Assembly: GCA_032207245.1 (NCBI GenBank)
Contig: CM063510.1
Span: 53,839,644-53,903,643, forward strand
Direction: 5' to 3'
Length of the DNA stretch: 64,000 nt
From: Pardosa pseudoannulata
Lineage: Eukaryota > Arthropoda > Arachnida > Araneae > Lycosidae
The notes under the pieces were generated by a model that saw nothing but the letters and a program-made list of their open reading frames with translations, did no database searches and was not told the DNA's origin. Shown piece after piece: positions 25,338-36,900 of the stretch (position 1 is the first letter of the stretch; each line of letters opens with the position of its first letter). A program made the position numbers and the translations under genes.

Positions 25338-25670
25338 GTTTGGTCTAGAGAACTACGGACAATTATTTTGTTACACGAACGCCGATGAGAACGGTATCTA
25401 ATGCTTTAACCAATTACGAACCGTTAAGGCCTGCTCTTCGGTAACCAAGTCCAAATTCCACTAAAACAAGGATGTTCGAAACCGTTCGGAATTGGTTTTA
25501 AACAGTAGGTCTCTGTCTCAATATCCCTTATGTAGCAAAACAGTATACCGCAGAGCTCAAACCAAAACCGAACGGCTAAGAATATCCATGCCAACAATAG
25601 GATTCGATCCAACAAACTCCCGTACCGAAGTATAGCACCCTACCCATTCAGCCATCGTTCGTCAAAAAAC
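25338..25670 (-). mobile_element. tRNA-head SINE (minus) interrupted by a second SINE copy (plus, ~25408-25566)
   Basis: Reading plus-wise, 25338-25407 is the reverse-complement tail of the SINE family (GGTTTGGTCTAGAGAACTAC). 25408-25566 is a plus-oriented body ending ACCGCAGAGCTCAAACCAAA. 25567-25670 is the reverse-complement tRNA-like head of the outer copy (CCATGCCAACAATAGGATTC, ending in the reversed A-box region, CCATTCAGCCATCGTTCG). The simplest reading is one SINE inserted into another in opposite orientation. Confidence 0.7.
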
Positions 25671-26248
25671 TGTTTGGAAAAATAAAATCACCATTTCGCT
25701 TTATTTTCGCCTATCCAATTGAACAGTAGTTTCAATCAGAAACCGATATCGTCACAAAGGTTAAAAACATAGCTCACTTTTGATCAAAACTTTAGTTTAA
25801 AAAGTTGCATTTTTAAATTCTAAATATTTTTAATTTGTGTTATTTTTCTTTCTGCGTCCTTTATATACATATATAATCATGCTTAAAAAGTTTTTGCCAC
25901 AATATTTCCCTGTCACATGCAGTAATCATCAGGAATCAATATTTAAAAAAATTTAATCGAAATTACTAACAACAGTAAGGCAGTCAATAAGTGTACATAG
26001 TGAATGAACAAATTTCCTGATGTGTGCTTATAACGATCCAAGTTCTACCCTAATTGTAGTATGTTCGTTCTAAACACTTAACATGATTTTTTTTAAAAAT
26101 GCTTTACTCTCTGCTTTATTTTTGCAGAGATGTAATAAGGATAACACACATAAATATTCTAAATACATGCCAAAAGTCAGGTTTTTGATGGAAAAAAAAA
26201 ATCAAACAATTTTTAAAAATAAAGAGTGGTGAAAACAAATATATTACT
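25671..26248. other. Intergenic, no recognised feature
   Basis: AT-rich, with only short frames and no recognisable repeat termini. Confidence 0.5.
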
Positions 26249-26533
26249 GCAAGGCTGTAGGCAGAAGGGGAATTGGGGGACTGGTCCCCCCCCCCCGAAA
26301 TTTTGAAAGACCATTTTGTAGATAGACAGTGCCCTACATTTGTGTGTGTGTGTGTGTGCTATCTGCCTAGCTGTTCAAGAACATAAAGTTACTCTCATAA
26401 AAAAAAAAGCACTCGGAACATAAAAGTCTTCCTGGGTCGCTAGCGTGGAATACAGCATTTGAAGTATCATTCACAGATAAAGATGTCTTTCTCCCTTGGT
26501 CCCCCTCCGAAAATAATTTCTGGCTACAGCCCT
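26249..26533. mobile_element. Short MITE, same family as 59490-60088
   Basis: The left end AAGGCTGTAGGCAGAAGGGG and the right end, read on the minus strand as CAGGGCTGTAGCCAGAAATT, form imperfect terminal inverted repeats. Just inside are GGGGGACTGGTCCCC on the left and GGTCCCCCTCCGAA on the right. The interior has a GT microsatellite. The family is probably hAT-like or another cut-and-paste type; no transposase is present. Confidence 0.6.
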
Positions 26534-28284
26534 GTATTACTGTGATTGAAGTCTTTCAGTAAGAAAGACAAATTTATTTAAATCTCTTCACCAGTAAAAA
26601 AGCAAAAATGGATGCCTAAGAGTTTAAGTCAGAATTAAGAAGAATTCAAATAAGAATTACGAATCGCTAATCAAAAGTCTATTTATAACTCATAATACAA
26701 CCTGATCACACATTTTCATTTCATCCACGAGTTTATTGAAGTTTTTATGTTTCACTACATCCTTTTGTATATTTACCTGTTTCATATCTAGCTATCTTAC
26801 TCTTAAGATCAAACTCCAATAGATTTTTTTAAGTAAAATTCAGAATGTTTTAAAAGGACACTTTTAAATTTCCTTTCAATTAGAAGATATGCATTGTAAT
26901 TTCTTTAAAAATATTATATACATTTAAGTCAATAAAAAAAAAAAAAAAAAAAAAAATGCTAGAGATTTACTTTAAAACATTATTCTAGAAAAATCTTTTC
27001 GAATCTAGGAGTTATTGTTATAAAGATTCATTAGTGTTTAATGGACATTTCTTTGCATATATATATATATATATATATATTAAATAGACTGATTTGCAAT
27101 AGAATAAGCCATTTTAAAAGAAATTTTCACTTATAAAATTCAAGAAATGCCAACTAAAAAATATATATCACACAAATCTGTAATAAGATTCAAAAATAGG
27201 TTATGTCTCATTACAAACTATTATCTCATCTCTACCACATAGGATTATTTGCAATTAGGAAATATGTGAGAATCTAGAATTATCAGGTATTACCACTGAA
27301 CTGTTAAAAAGAAAGCATGATGGCTATTTACATGAAAAACTTTGTTACTTCTGCTTCATAAGACATATATCTTAATAAACTTTAAAACACACAAACATAT
27401 ATTTAAAAACTTTTGATGCTTAATCATTTAAATGAAACAGTCATAATAGCAGCTGTTTTGGTCCAGATAAAGATTTATCAAGAAAACATTAGGATAAGGG
27501 GTAGCCAAATTCTACCGCGTTCACAGGTGGGAAAATAGTTTGTTTACATTTGACCCTGTACATGCATACAAAAAAAGTCTACATTTCATAAATTTGGACC
27601 TTGGAGTAAAATATATATATATATATATATATATATCCATACAAATCCCAATTACCCTGCAGTTATCAGCTAAAATGAAGCACAGATGCTTAAAAATTCA
27701 AAACAAGTAGTTGTTACAATTTTAACTACAGAAACAAAAATTAATGAAGTGATATGTTGCACTCATAACAAACTGAAAATTACTTCTAGTCAATAGGAAA
27801 AAACTTATATCAACAATTCACTTAATCGATACAGAACTATAAGGATTATAATAATTTTCCACTAAACTACAGTGGAAAGTTTTATAACAAAACAATATAA
27901 AAAACAAATTTAAATGCTTAATAACAAGTGTCTCGAAATCAGAAATATTAATAGTTCCCTTCCAGATAAATTTCAACCTCTGAACAAATATATATATGCA
28001 TAGCTACCAACATACCAACTTTGAAAATTTTACAATTGCACATATTAGACCCATAAGCAATCTAAGCTGAAAACACATACACAAGTGTATTTATATATAT
28101 ATATATAGCTTTAATATATAATAATTTGATAATTACTAATCAAAGAAAACTGATTAAGAATTACATGCATAGTAAACAAATTTTTATGCAATTCCATAAT
28201 TATATGTATACCTGAATTTAAAAAAAAAAAAAAAATTAAAAAATTAAATTATAAAATAAAAAAAAACTAATATCAAGAACAAGG

Positions 28285-28541
28285 TAAGGATCTACCTAAT
28301 TTCAAACCCACAAGAACCACATCTCGATTTGATTATCCCAGAAGACTGGCAAATTTCGGAAAGCATAAACTAGTAAATATAGTGACCAGCGGTCAATGTA
28401 AAAAACCCCTAAAAGAATGCAGAGTTTGTACAAGTAAAAAAAAAAAAAAAACTAAGAACAGGTTTCGCTTGTAAATGCTGCAACATCCCACAACACAAAG
28501 GTGACTGTTTCGAGCACTATCATAGTTTTAAAAAATATTAA
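28285..28541 (+). pseudogene. PiggyBac transposase C-terminal fragment (copy 1)
   Basis: Plus-strand translation gives RFDYPRRLANFGKHKL, then KECRVCTSKKK, then CKCCNIPQHKGDCFEHYH. That is the C-terminal cysteine-rich zinc-binding domain of piggyBac transposases (C-x2-C ... C-x2-C ... C-x4-H) followed by a stop. The catalytic core is absent and the A-run in the middle shifts the frame in at least one copy. Only the 3' end of an element remains. Confidence 0.75.
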
Positions 28542-28769
28542 CTTTTTTTGACAAAAACTGTTATATGGATTATAGTATATTTTATGGAAATAATAAACTG
28601 AAAATGATTGTAATAGATAAAATAAATATTGTTTAACACTAATATGATTAAAGTCAAAGATTTTATTAAATTTTGTTACCCTACAATAACACGAAGCATA
28701 CTATTTTACCACAGTTTAAGAAAAGTGAATATATATTCCTGTGCGTCAGTCTAGGCCAAAACCCAGCCG

Positions 28770-28850
28770 GTGTCTCAGATGATCTGTGGCTGAGCGGGCG
28801 GTGAAAGGGCATAGTATGTTCGAACCGCTACCTGTCGGTAAAGTGTTAAT
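28770..28850 (+). repeat. tRNA-like (SINE-head) segment, also present at 29865-29940
   Basis: Contains an A-box-like TGGCTGAGCGGG and a B-box-like GTTCGAACCGC about 30 bases apart. There is no acceptor-stem pairing that I can see, so this is a tRNA-derived repeat and not a tRNA gene. The second copy has GAGCAGGCGG and GTTTGAACCGC. Confidence 0.5.
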
Positions 28851-29076
28851 ATATCTTCCAAAATTTTATCCAGAATGGAAATTTTAAATTCATTTCTAGT
28901 CTTGCATACTCAAAATCCTGTCCCATTCTGAATTACTACCTGGTATTGTTAGATTATACAAAACAACTTTAAAAATTCTATTGTATTTTGAAATACGATC
29001 TGACCACAAACCACATCACAGCCGATGATACTGGTGATGAGACTTCTACATTGGCAAACTGAGAATGTTCATTTGT

Positions 29077-30169
29077 ATAAATTTCAACCTCTGAACAAAT
29101 ATATATATGCATAGCTACCAACATACCAACTTTGAAAATTTTACAATTGCACATATTAGACCCATAAGCAATCTAAGCTGAAAACACATACACAAGTGTA
29201 TTTATATATATATATATAGCTTTAATATATAATAATTTGATAATTACTAATCAAAGAAAACTGATTAAGAATTACATGCATAGTAAACAAATTTTTATGC
29301 AATTCTATAATTATATGTATACCTGAATTTAAAAAAAAAAAAATTAAATTTAAAAAAAAAAAAAAATATCAAGAACAAGGTAAGGATCTACCTAATTTCA
29401 AACCCACAAGAACCACATCTCGATTTGATTATCCCAGAAGACTGGCAAATTTCGGAAAGCATAAACTAGTAAATATAGTGACCAGCGGTCAATGTAAAAA
29501 ACCCCTAAAAGAATGCAGAGTTTGTACAAGTAAAAAAAAAACTAAGCAGAACAGGTTTCGCTTGTAAATGCTGCAACATCCCACAACACAAAGGTGACTG
29601 TTGCGAGCACTATCATAGTTTTAAAAAATATTAACTTTTTTTGACAAAAACTGTTATATGGATTATGGTATATTTTATGGAAATAATAAACTGAAAATGA
29701 TTGTAATAGATAAAATAAATATTGTTTAACACTAATATGATTAAAGTCAAAGATTTTATTAAATTTTGTTACCCTACAATAACACGAAGCATACTATTTT
29801 ACCACAGTTTAAGAAAAGTGAATATATATTCCTGCGTGTCAGTCTAGGCCAAAACCGAGCCGGTGTCTCAGATGATCTGTGGCTGAGCAGGCGGTGAAAG
29901 GGCATAGTATGTTTGAACCGCTACCTGTCGGTAAAGTGTTAATATATCTTCCAAAATTTTATCCAGAATGGAAATTTTAAATTCATTTCTAGTCTTGCAT
30001 ACTCAAAATCCTGTCCCATTCTGAATTACTACCTGGTATTGTTAGATTATACAAAACAACTTTAAAAATTCTATTGTATTTTGAAATACGATCTGACCAC
30101 AAACCACATCACAGCCAATGATACTGGTGATGAGACTTCTACATTGCAAACTGAGAATGTTCATTTGTA
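29077..30169 (+). repeat. Copy 2 of the ~1.1-kb tandem duplication
   Basis: Matches 27966-29076 throughout. Differences include shorter A-runs, an insertion giving AAGCAGAACAGG in place of AAGAACAGG, and TGTTGCGAGCAC in place of TGTTTCGAGCAC. It ends GTTCATTTGTA, then unique sequence. Confidence 0.92.
29381..29633 (+). pseudogene. PiggyBac transposase C-terminal fragment (copy 2)
   Basis: A duplicate of 28285-28541, with a different A-run length that breaks the frame between the two cysteine clusters and a Phe-to-Cys-type change (TTC to TGC) next to a zinc-ligand Cys. Not functional. Confidence 0.75.
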
Positions 30170-30607
30170 TTCAATTTTTTCATCGCAGATTGTAAAAATT
30201 TATATACATATATATATATAGATAGATAGATAATTTTTCATAGTTAATTCTTCAAATTAAAAAACATATGGTTTTCATACTCAAATGTAAATCTTACAAT
30301 GTGACTCAAATCCGTACAATGTATGGCTAAACAGTATAAGTTGGTAGGTATGGATATATTTTAAACCATTGGATGGTTTTATAACTTTGAGAAATTTATG
30401 CTATGTATAGTAAAATATAGGTACAGCACTTTCAACAAAGTCAACATTTAGGACAAAAGATGCATAATTTGAAGCATTACTTTATAAATAATAAATGACA
30501 ATTTTAAATTTTAATTATAAGTTCCTTCTGAAAAATATATACAAGCAACAGTACTAGTTTGAAATTATTGAGACGCTTTTAGCTGTGGTAAGTTTTATCC
30601 CCCATTA

Positions 30608-30652
<45 letters not shown>

Positions 30653-30748
30653 CTACTAATTTCAACTTTCATACAAGTTTCATTATATTTTCGAAAACAG
30701 AAGTTTTATCATAAGGCAAAAAGAAAATGCAACTACATAAAGTCAAAC
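30170..30748. other. Spacer between the duplication and eIF1
   Basis: AT-rich, with TATATAGATAGATAGATA near 30211 and a TA microsatellite at about 30612-30648. No gene was recognised. Confidence 0.6.
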
Positions 30749-30754
30749 TTTATT
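30749..30754 (-). terminator. eIF1 polyadenylation signal
   Basis: AATAAA on the minus strand (TTTATT on plus), about 225 bases after the eIF1 stop, which gives a sensible short 3' UTR. Other TTTATT motifs nearby make the exact choice uncertain. Confidence 0.5.
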
Positions 30755-30978
30755 AAAATTTAATTCCTTACATTGATAACTTACAAGAGAGTTCATGCAA
30801 AAAAAATGATATTAACAGAATATTACTACTTGTTCGACATATTAAGTTACTTGTTTTCTTTTTGAAACACTCTGAAATGTATAAATTTAAACAAATAAAA
30901 TGATTTTCAGATGTATGACAAATTAGCCTATTTTGGAATGTATTCCATATAGTAGGCATTGTAAAACGCTAAGGCAAT

Positions 30979-33900
30979 TTAGAAACCATGAACTTTCAGC
31001 TGTTCTGACTTGGCAATGCCAACTTTTGTCAAAAATTGACAAATATTATTCCTCTGGTCACCTTGCAGCTGAATTACTTCACCGTACTCTGAATGCTCCA
31101 CAACTGTGCCATTGCATGCAAATTCCTAGAAGAAAATATTTTTCAATTAGACTGAGTATGCTATTTAATAGAAAATACAAAATTTCACATAATACAACAA
31201 ATTTTAATATTCTATTCTTTAACCTGTTACACTGTTGTGGTGTAGTACATTGCATTGTCATTTTGAAGACATTGATAACCCAAAGTTGCTTTACATTGCT
31301 TTTAATTATAGTATAATACCACTGTTCTATATTGCAATGTTCAAAATTAGAAAAAACAACAAAATATGGAGGAAAAAAAAAAAAAAAAAAAAAAAAGGCC
31401 AATGTCCAAGAGAACGCTGCATTCTTTACCTTCCTTCTTTCAACTCAGGCAACCCTACACTTTTTCCATTATCCCGTTCGTTGTTCCATTGTCCTTTTTA
31501 CAATGCGTCTTTTTCCGGCTCTGCCCAGAAGGACCGGGACTCCAAAGATGGTCCTGAATCGCCTCCTGGAGACCAATCACAATTCTCCAAAACTTGGTGA
31601 AGTTTAAGTGCACTTATTTTCTCTGGCCACACCACATACACATCGGTAAAAATCATGAATTTATACACACTGATTTTTAATAAAATTTTTCTTTAAGTTG
31701 ACATTTAATTTTATTTAAAAAATAAGCATATTCAGAGTAAAAACAAATTATAATTTATCATTCTCTTAAAATTTACAACGTATTTGTTAACCATTTTCCC
31801 TAGTGCAAAGATAAAATCAATATTTGATTACGATTTCCCATTTGATCTATACAATTACAGGTTAGATTTTTCATAATGTTACCAAATCATAACTATTCTG
31901 GTGGTTTGGTTTGGAGTGCTACGGTCTACTTTTTGCAACACGAGGGCTAATGAGACCGGGACCTACTGCTTAAAGCCGATTCCGAACGGCTACGAACATC
32001 CATGCCATTGTGGGATTCGAACTCCCGAACTCTGGTGCCAAAGGCCAGCACCCTAACCATTTGGCCATAGTTCGGCCTCTATTCTGGTGGAAGTTAAGCA
32101 TTACACTACACAATCCCATAAATTCATATACTCTTCAGAAGAGAAGAATTTTACTTAACTTTATGTATATCTCCCTACCAATGTTCAAACAAGAAAACAT
32201 TCAGACCCACAGCTTCATCCTTCCCATTCTCTTTAATATATCAGGCACCAGTCAGGTTTAAACCACTGGTCCATTTTGTGTCCTACAGGATAACAGACTA
32301 AATGTAGAAGCAACATTCTAATACAAAGTTCTACAATAAACATCTCCATATAACAAACAAAACTTATACCATTTTAAAATAATAATTTTAAAAATTATAA
32401 ATGCATAGCTATTAAAAATAAACATATTCTATTTTCTTACAACTTCTGGTCATACAATGCTAAATGTTATAAATATAAGATTAAAATTTAACACAAATAA
32501 AAAACAAAAATGATCTTTAGCTAGAAAAAAAAATATATATTTCAGTCTTTACAGCTATGAGACAAATATGATGCTAACCAAATAAATAAAGCACAATTAA
32601 TTTTTAATAGATGTATCCAATCCTATTACAAATGCAAACTTGTCATTCTTGGATAAGATTTTTTTTTTTGCAGTATCCAAGAATAAAAGTTTGAAATAAT
32701 CTTTTTAATCTTTATTTTTAAACTTTTATTTATTCCTAAGAAAATACAAGACATGTCTATAAAATAAACAATGCAACCCTCTACTATAATAAATAAAAGT
32801 TTACATTAAATACATAACTCCATTTAATCATCAATTCCTTACAACTGGATTGTAAACTTTCAGCCTGTGCAGAAAAAGCTGTCTTATTAAACTAATATTT
32901 TAAAATTGCACATGAATCTTTATATAATAAATACTTTTACTTGCTTTATGGAGGTGAAGAATTTGAGACTGCAAATTTGCTCAAATAAGCAAGAATTCAA
33001 GGAAAATGTATGAGAGTGGTAACAAGAAATCGATCTTGAAAAGAATATTACAAAAATCGAATCAGTTAAAGCTTACATTTATAAGTATTTCATCTGTTGT
33101 GATACATAAAAGAAAGTTGGTTTCTTTAATATATATCTCTACAAAGCTGTTCTTGTTCTAAAAATAAAATTCTTTTGTCTGCAAATGCACAATCCTACTT
33201 TGCAAGAAAACATATTACAAGGCACATCCAGAAAGTAAGTTTCCCCGCTTTAAAGTAAATGGAATTAGCCGTGTCAATTGCGCATATGTAACAGATCTAT
33301 GATGTATTAATCATATGCCAGCTGGACAAGCCCCGATACGTGCCAGTAGCAGGACAGGAGTGGTCTGAAATGGAAACTAATTCTTTTCCTGCTGCCTGCA
33401 AGGTTCGGTCGGTGATCTTGAATGCACAAAGCATTGTGCCAATTGAAATTCATAGTCAGCTATGTTAGGTCTATGAGTTGAAACTGACACCCGAACACAA
33501 AATTCAACACTTAGTAACAGCACTGACATTTCTGCTGAAGTATCAAGATGACGGTGACCTCGACAGGATCGTCACGGGCAATGAGACTTTGATTACACAC
33601 TTTACCCCAGAAACCAAGCAATGCATTCACATCAATGACAAGTAAATGCATTAGCATCATAGTGGATCTTCGGTCAGGACCAAATTCAAACAGACACTGT
33701 CAGTACGTTAATGGATTTGCAAAGTGTTCTGAGATAAGAAGGCTAGTTCCATTCACAGGCAGCAGAGTTCTACAACAGAGGTATACAAATGTTGATCCCA
33801 CAATACAACAAGTATCTCAATTCTGGTGGTGGCTATGTTGAAAAATAGCTGAAACATTGCTGTACTTGTTGCCAATAAATATGTCTGTGAAAGTGAGTTC

Positions 33901-36900
33901 TTTTTTTTCTTTTAAATAGGGAAACTTACTTTCTGGATGAGCCTCGTATATACCATAACCAAAAAGTATATATCTATATCATGAGAAAAATAAGTTTTAT
34001 TAATACCATAGCTCTTAAGCCTTAGGATAATTTATCTTAAAAAATAATAGAATATAATATATGAACATGTACAAAATTTTCCTTGTAATGAAAACTATAA
34101 AATACATTTTAAACAATTCCAAATTCTAACTGCCCATGTAAATTTTAAGTTATTTGTTTCAATTTAAATTAATGACTAATGGACTTTATGCTTGCAGTGA
34201 TATTCTTAAAGATCCAAGTAAAACATTCTTTTACACAGTAGATGGTACATGATGTTTACTTAAGATGGATATGAAGTGCCTATCCATTTGATGGCCTCTT
34301 GTTTTTATTAAACTAACAGTTTTGAAAGTCTTGTTTAGAAAAAATGGAGTTTTTAAATTTAAAATATTTTTTCTTATTTGTAATCCCACTTCTGTAAACA
34401 TCATGTTATATGTTTTAGTACTTGAGTTTACTTCTTTAAAATCTAAGTAGTTAGCTCTTTATTGATCTTTTTGAAATACATAATGGCAGGGCTATTTAGA
34501 AGACTTGACACAAAATCTTGAAATTTGTTTAGGAGTTGTTATAAGATTTAAAATGTTTAACCTTAATAGTACATAAGGAACTATTATTTACATGTCATAC
34601 AGGTTGCATGTAAATTTGATCAATTAGTAGTCAGTCAGTCAATTAGTAAAAAAACTTAACTTATTTGCACATCTAAAAAAATTTAAAATACCTGCGTGGA
34701 AGAAAATATGCTACATTGCATGTGCAAAAACTATAGACTGCAAACCACGCTTTGCTCACTACAATATACACAGTTAAAAACACCCTGTCACAGTCACAAT
34801 AATTCCAAGAAACTGAATAACCGATATTTTTATAGTAAAACAATTTCAAAATAAAAAAGCAATGAAGTACAACAAATTGTATGAAAAGTTTTAACATCTA
34901 TTTTAAAAATGTAAATTATTAAAAGAATATTAACTAATTTCAAAATATTATTTCACTTTTGATTTTAATCGATTCTTTACCAATTAAAAAACATTCAGTT
35001 ACAGCTTAAGCTATTTGTATGTGCTGCCATCTAGGTAATAGCAGAGACGATATTTTTACTAGTGAAATAATTTAAATTGATGGTTATTATGATTTAACTT
35101 TGTAAACATAATACTATCTACTACACAACTATTTTACAAGATGCATGTAGACATTTTAAAAAGCAAAAAAACTATAATTTTTATTAGTATAGCTTTTTAT
35201 TTAAAATTAAAAAAAAAGTATATGGATATAAGAATAATTTTTGATAACTTATTACTCTTTAACAACCAGCATATAGCCCGTCATATGACGGGATCAGTAA
35301 TTTTTTTTAATTTTCCAGAATTCTACAGCACTATGAGGCAGGTAAAAAAAAAATTGTTTGTGTTTTGACTGAGATTTGAATTATCTGGTAGACGCTCAAT
35401 AATTTGTTTATCTTGGCACTCTTCTAAATTCTCCTGATACTGTGAATGCAGTTTAGAATCACGTCGAATTCATTTAGAAATATAATTCAAAGTTTTCTCA
35501 GCTACGTCGAAATTATCGTTAAGTTATGCCACAGTAATTAATGGAAATAAAGGAACGAAACTATTATTTTCACTACACCCTGGAGGTAGATAGAATTTCT
35601 TGTTAATAAAGGTGAAAAATTTTTATTGCAAAAAAAAAAACAAAAAAAAAAAACGATTAAATTTAAAATTATCACATTTGTACCTAATCTATTATTTAAG
35701 CCAAATATAAAAGGAAAATTATTTACGTAATATCTAAGTTCAGTGATAACATGTATAAAAATAATGCAGGCGATATTAAAATAAGAAATGATTACATGAT
35801 ATGGTTAAAGGAATGATGTCATAATGGCTTGAACAAATGTTATTTTTACCTATTTATCATGTGATAAATTTAATCGCCTGCTCTTAACTGGAGAAAATAT
35901 ACCTTGAAATAATGGCATTAACAGCTCAAAAAGAGGCAAAGGGGTGAATTTCGAATATTTTAACGACGACAGTATTTTTCGCTGGGATATGAAGCATATT
36001 TATACCCATTTTTATAAAAATCGGATAGATAGTTTAGGTTTGGTTTGGAGAGCTACGGTCGGCTTTTTTGCACACGAGGGCTAATGAGACCGGGACCTAC
36101 AGTTTAAAGCTGATTCCGAACAGCTACGAACATCCATGCCAGCAGCGGGATTCGAACCCGCGAACTCCGGTTCCGAAGAGCAGCGCTCTACCATTCGGAT
36201 AGATAGTTTAGGAGAGGATAACTTTACTCGCTTTGAATTTTGCCTCTATCCATTCCAAGTCCAACCGCTTCATAAATTTGCGGACAGATAACTTAGGCTA
36301 TTATTATATAGGAGATTAAATCTACCAATTCTAAAACAGTTAGTGAACCTGAATTAGAAGCTTCATAGTTTAATCAAATATTTATCTATGGGGAGTGGTT
36401 TCATGATCATCACAATCCTTATTTTACATGTCGTAGACATAGTTGACATCATATAACAGTAACAGTTTAAATTGTCTCATAATAAATCTAAAGATGACTT
36501 AGGAGTGATAGTTCTGTATCTTATAATATTATCAATAAAAAGAAAAGCCCTTTATATTAAATGACTCACGTAAACAAGCTACAGTCTTTGATAAACTAAT
36601 AAGATTCTGGAAATTTTTGCTTATTATATCAGTGCCCATCTATTCATAATATTTTCTGGATGCCATCAAAACTTTTGCAGCACTGGATATCCAGAAAAAT
36701 ATATAAATTAAATAAACTTGAATTTTTAAAAACCCTAAAAGCACAGAATTCTGAATTTAACACAGTCAAAAAATAAGAATTGCAAGGAAAACTTGGTACA
36801 CAAACACCTTAAATATATCATAAAAACATAATATTTTAAGCCTTACCTTTTTACATGCTTTTACAATTTTCTTTTTGTCATAATCATCTGAAATACCTTG

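Larger units (their letters stand above)
27966..29076 (+). repeat. Copy 1 of a ~1.1-kb tandem duplication (piggyBac 3' end and tRNA-like segment)
   Basis: This block, from ATAAATTTCAACCTCTGAAC to GTTCATTTGTA, is repeated immediately downstream with a 1111-base offset and only scattered differences, mainly A-run lengths and a few substitutions. The high identity suggests a recent duplication. Confidence 0.92.

Noticed and set aside
28770..28850. A functional tRNA gene
   Set aside because: A- and B-box-like phrases are present but there is no acceptor-stem pairing or proper anticodon arm; it is duplicated with the surrounding repeat.
31366..31607. Several overlapping plus-strand frames around the poly(A) run
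   Set aside because: They begin with poly-lysine from the A-run, overlap each other in three frames, and lie in eIF1 intron 2 close to its acceptor; no domain is seen.
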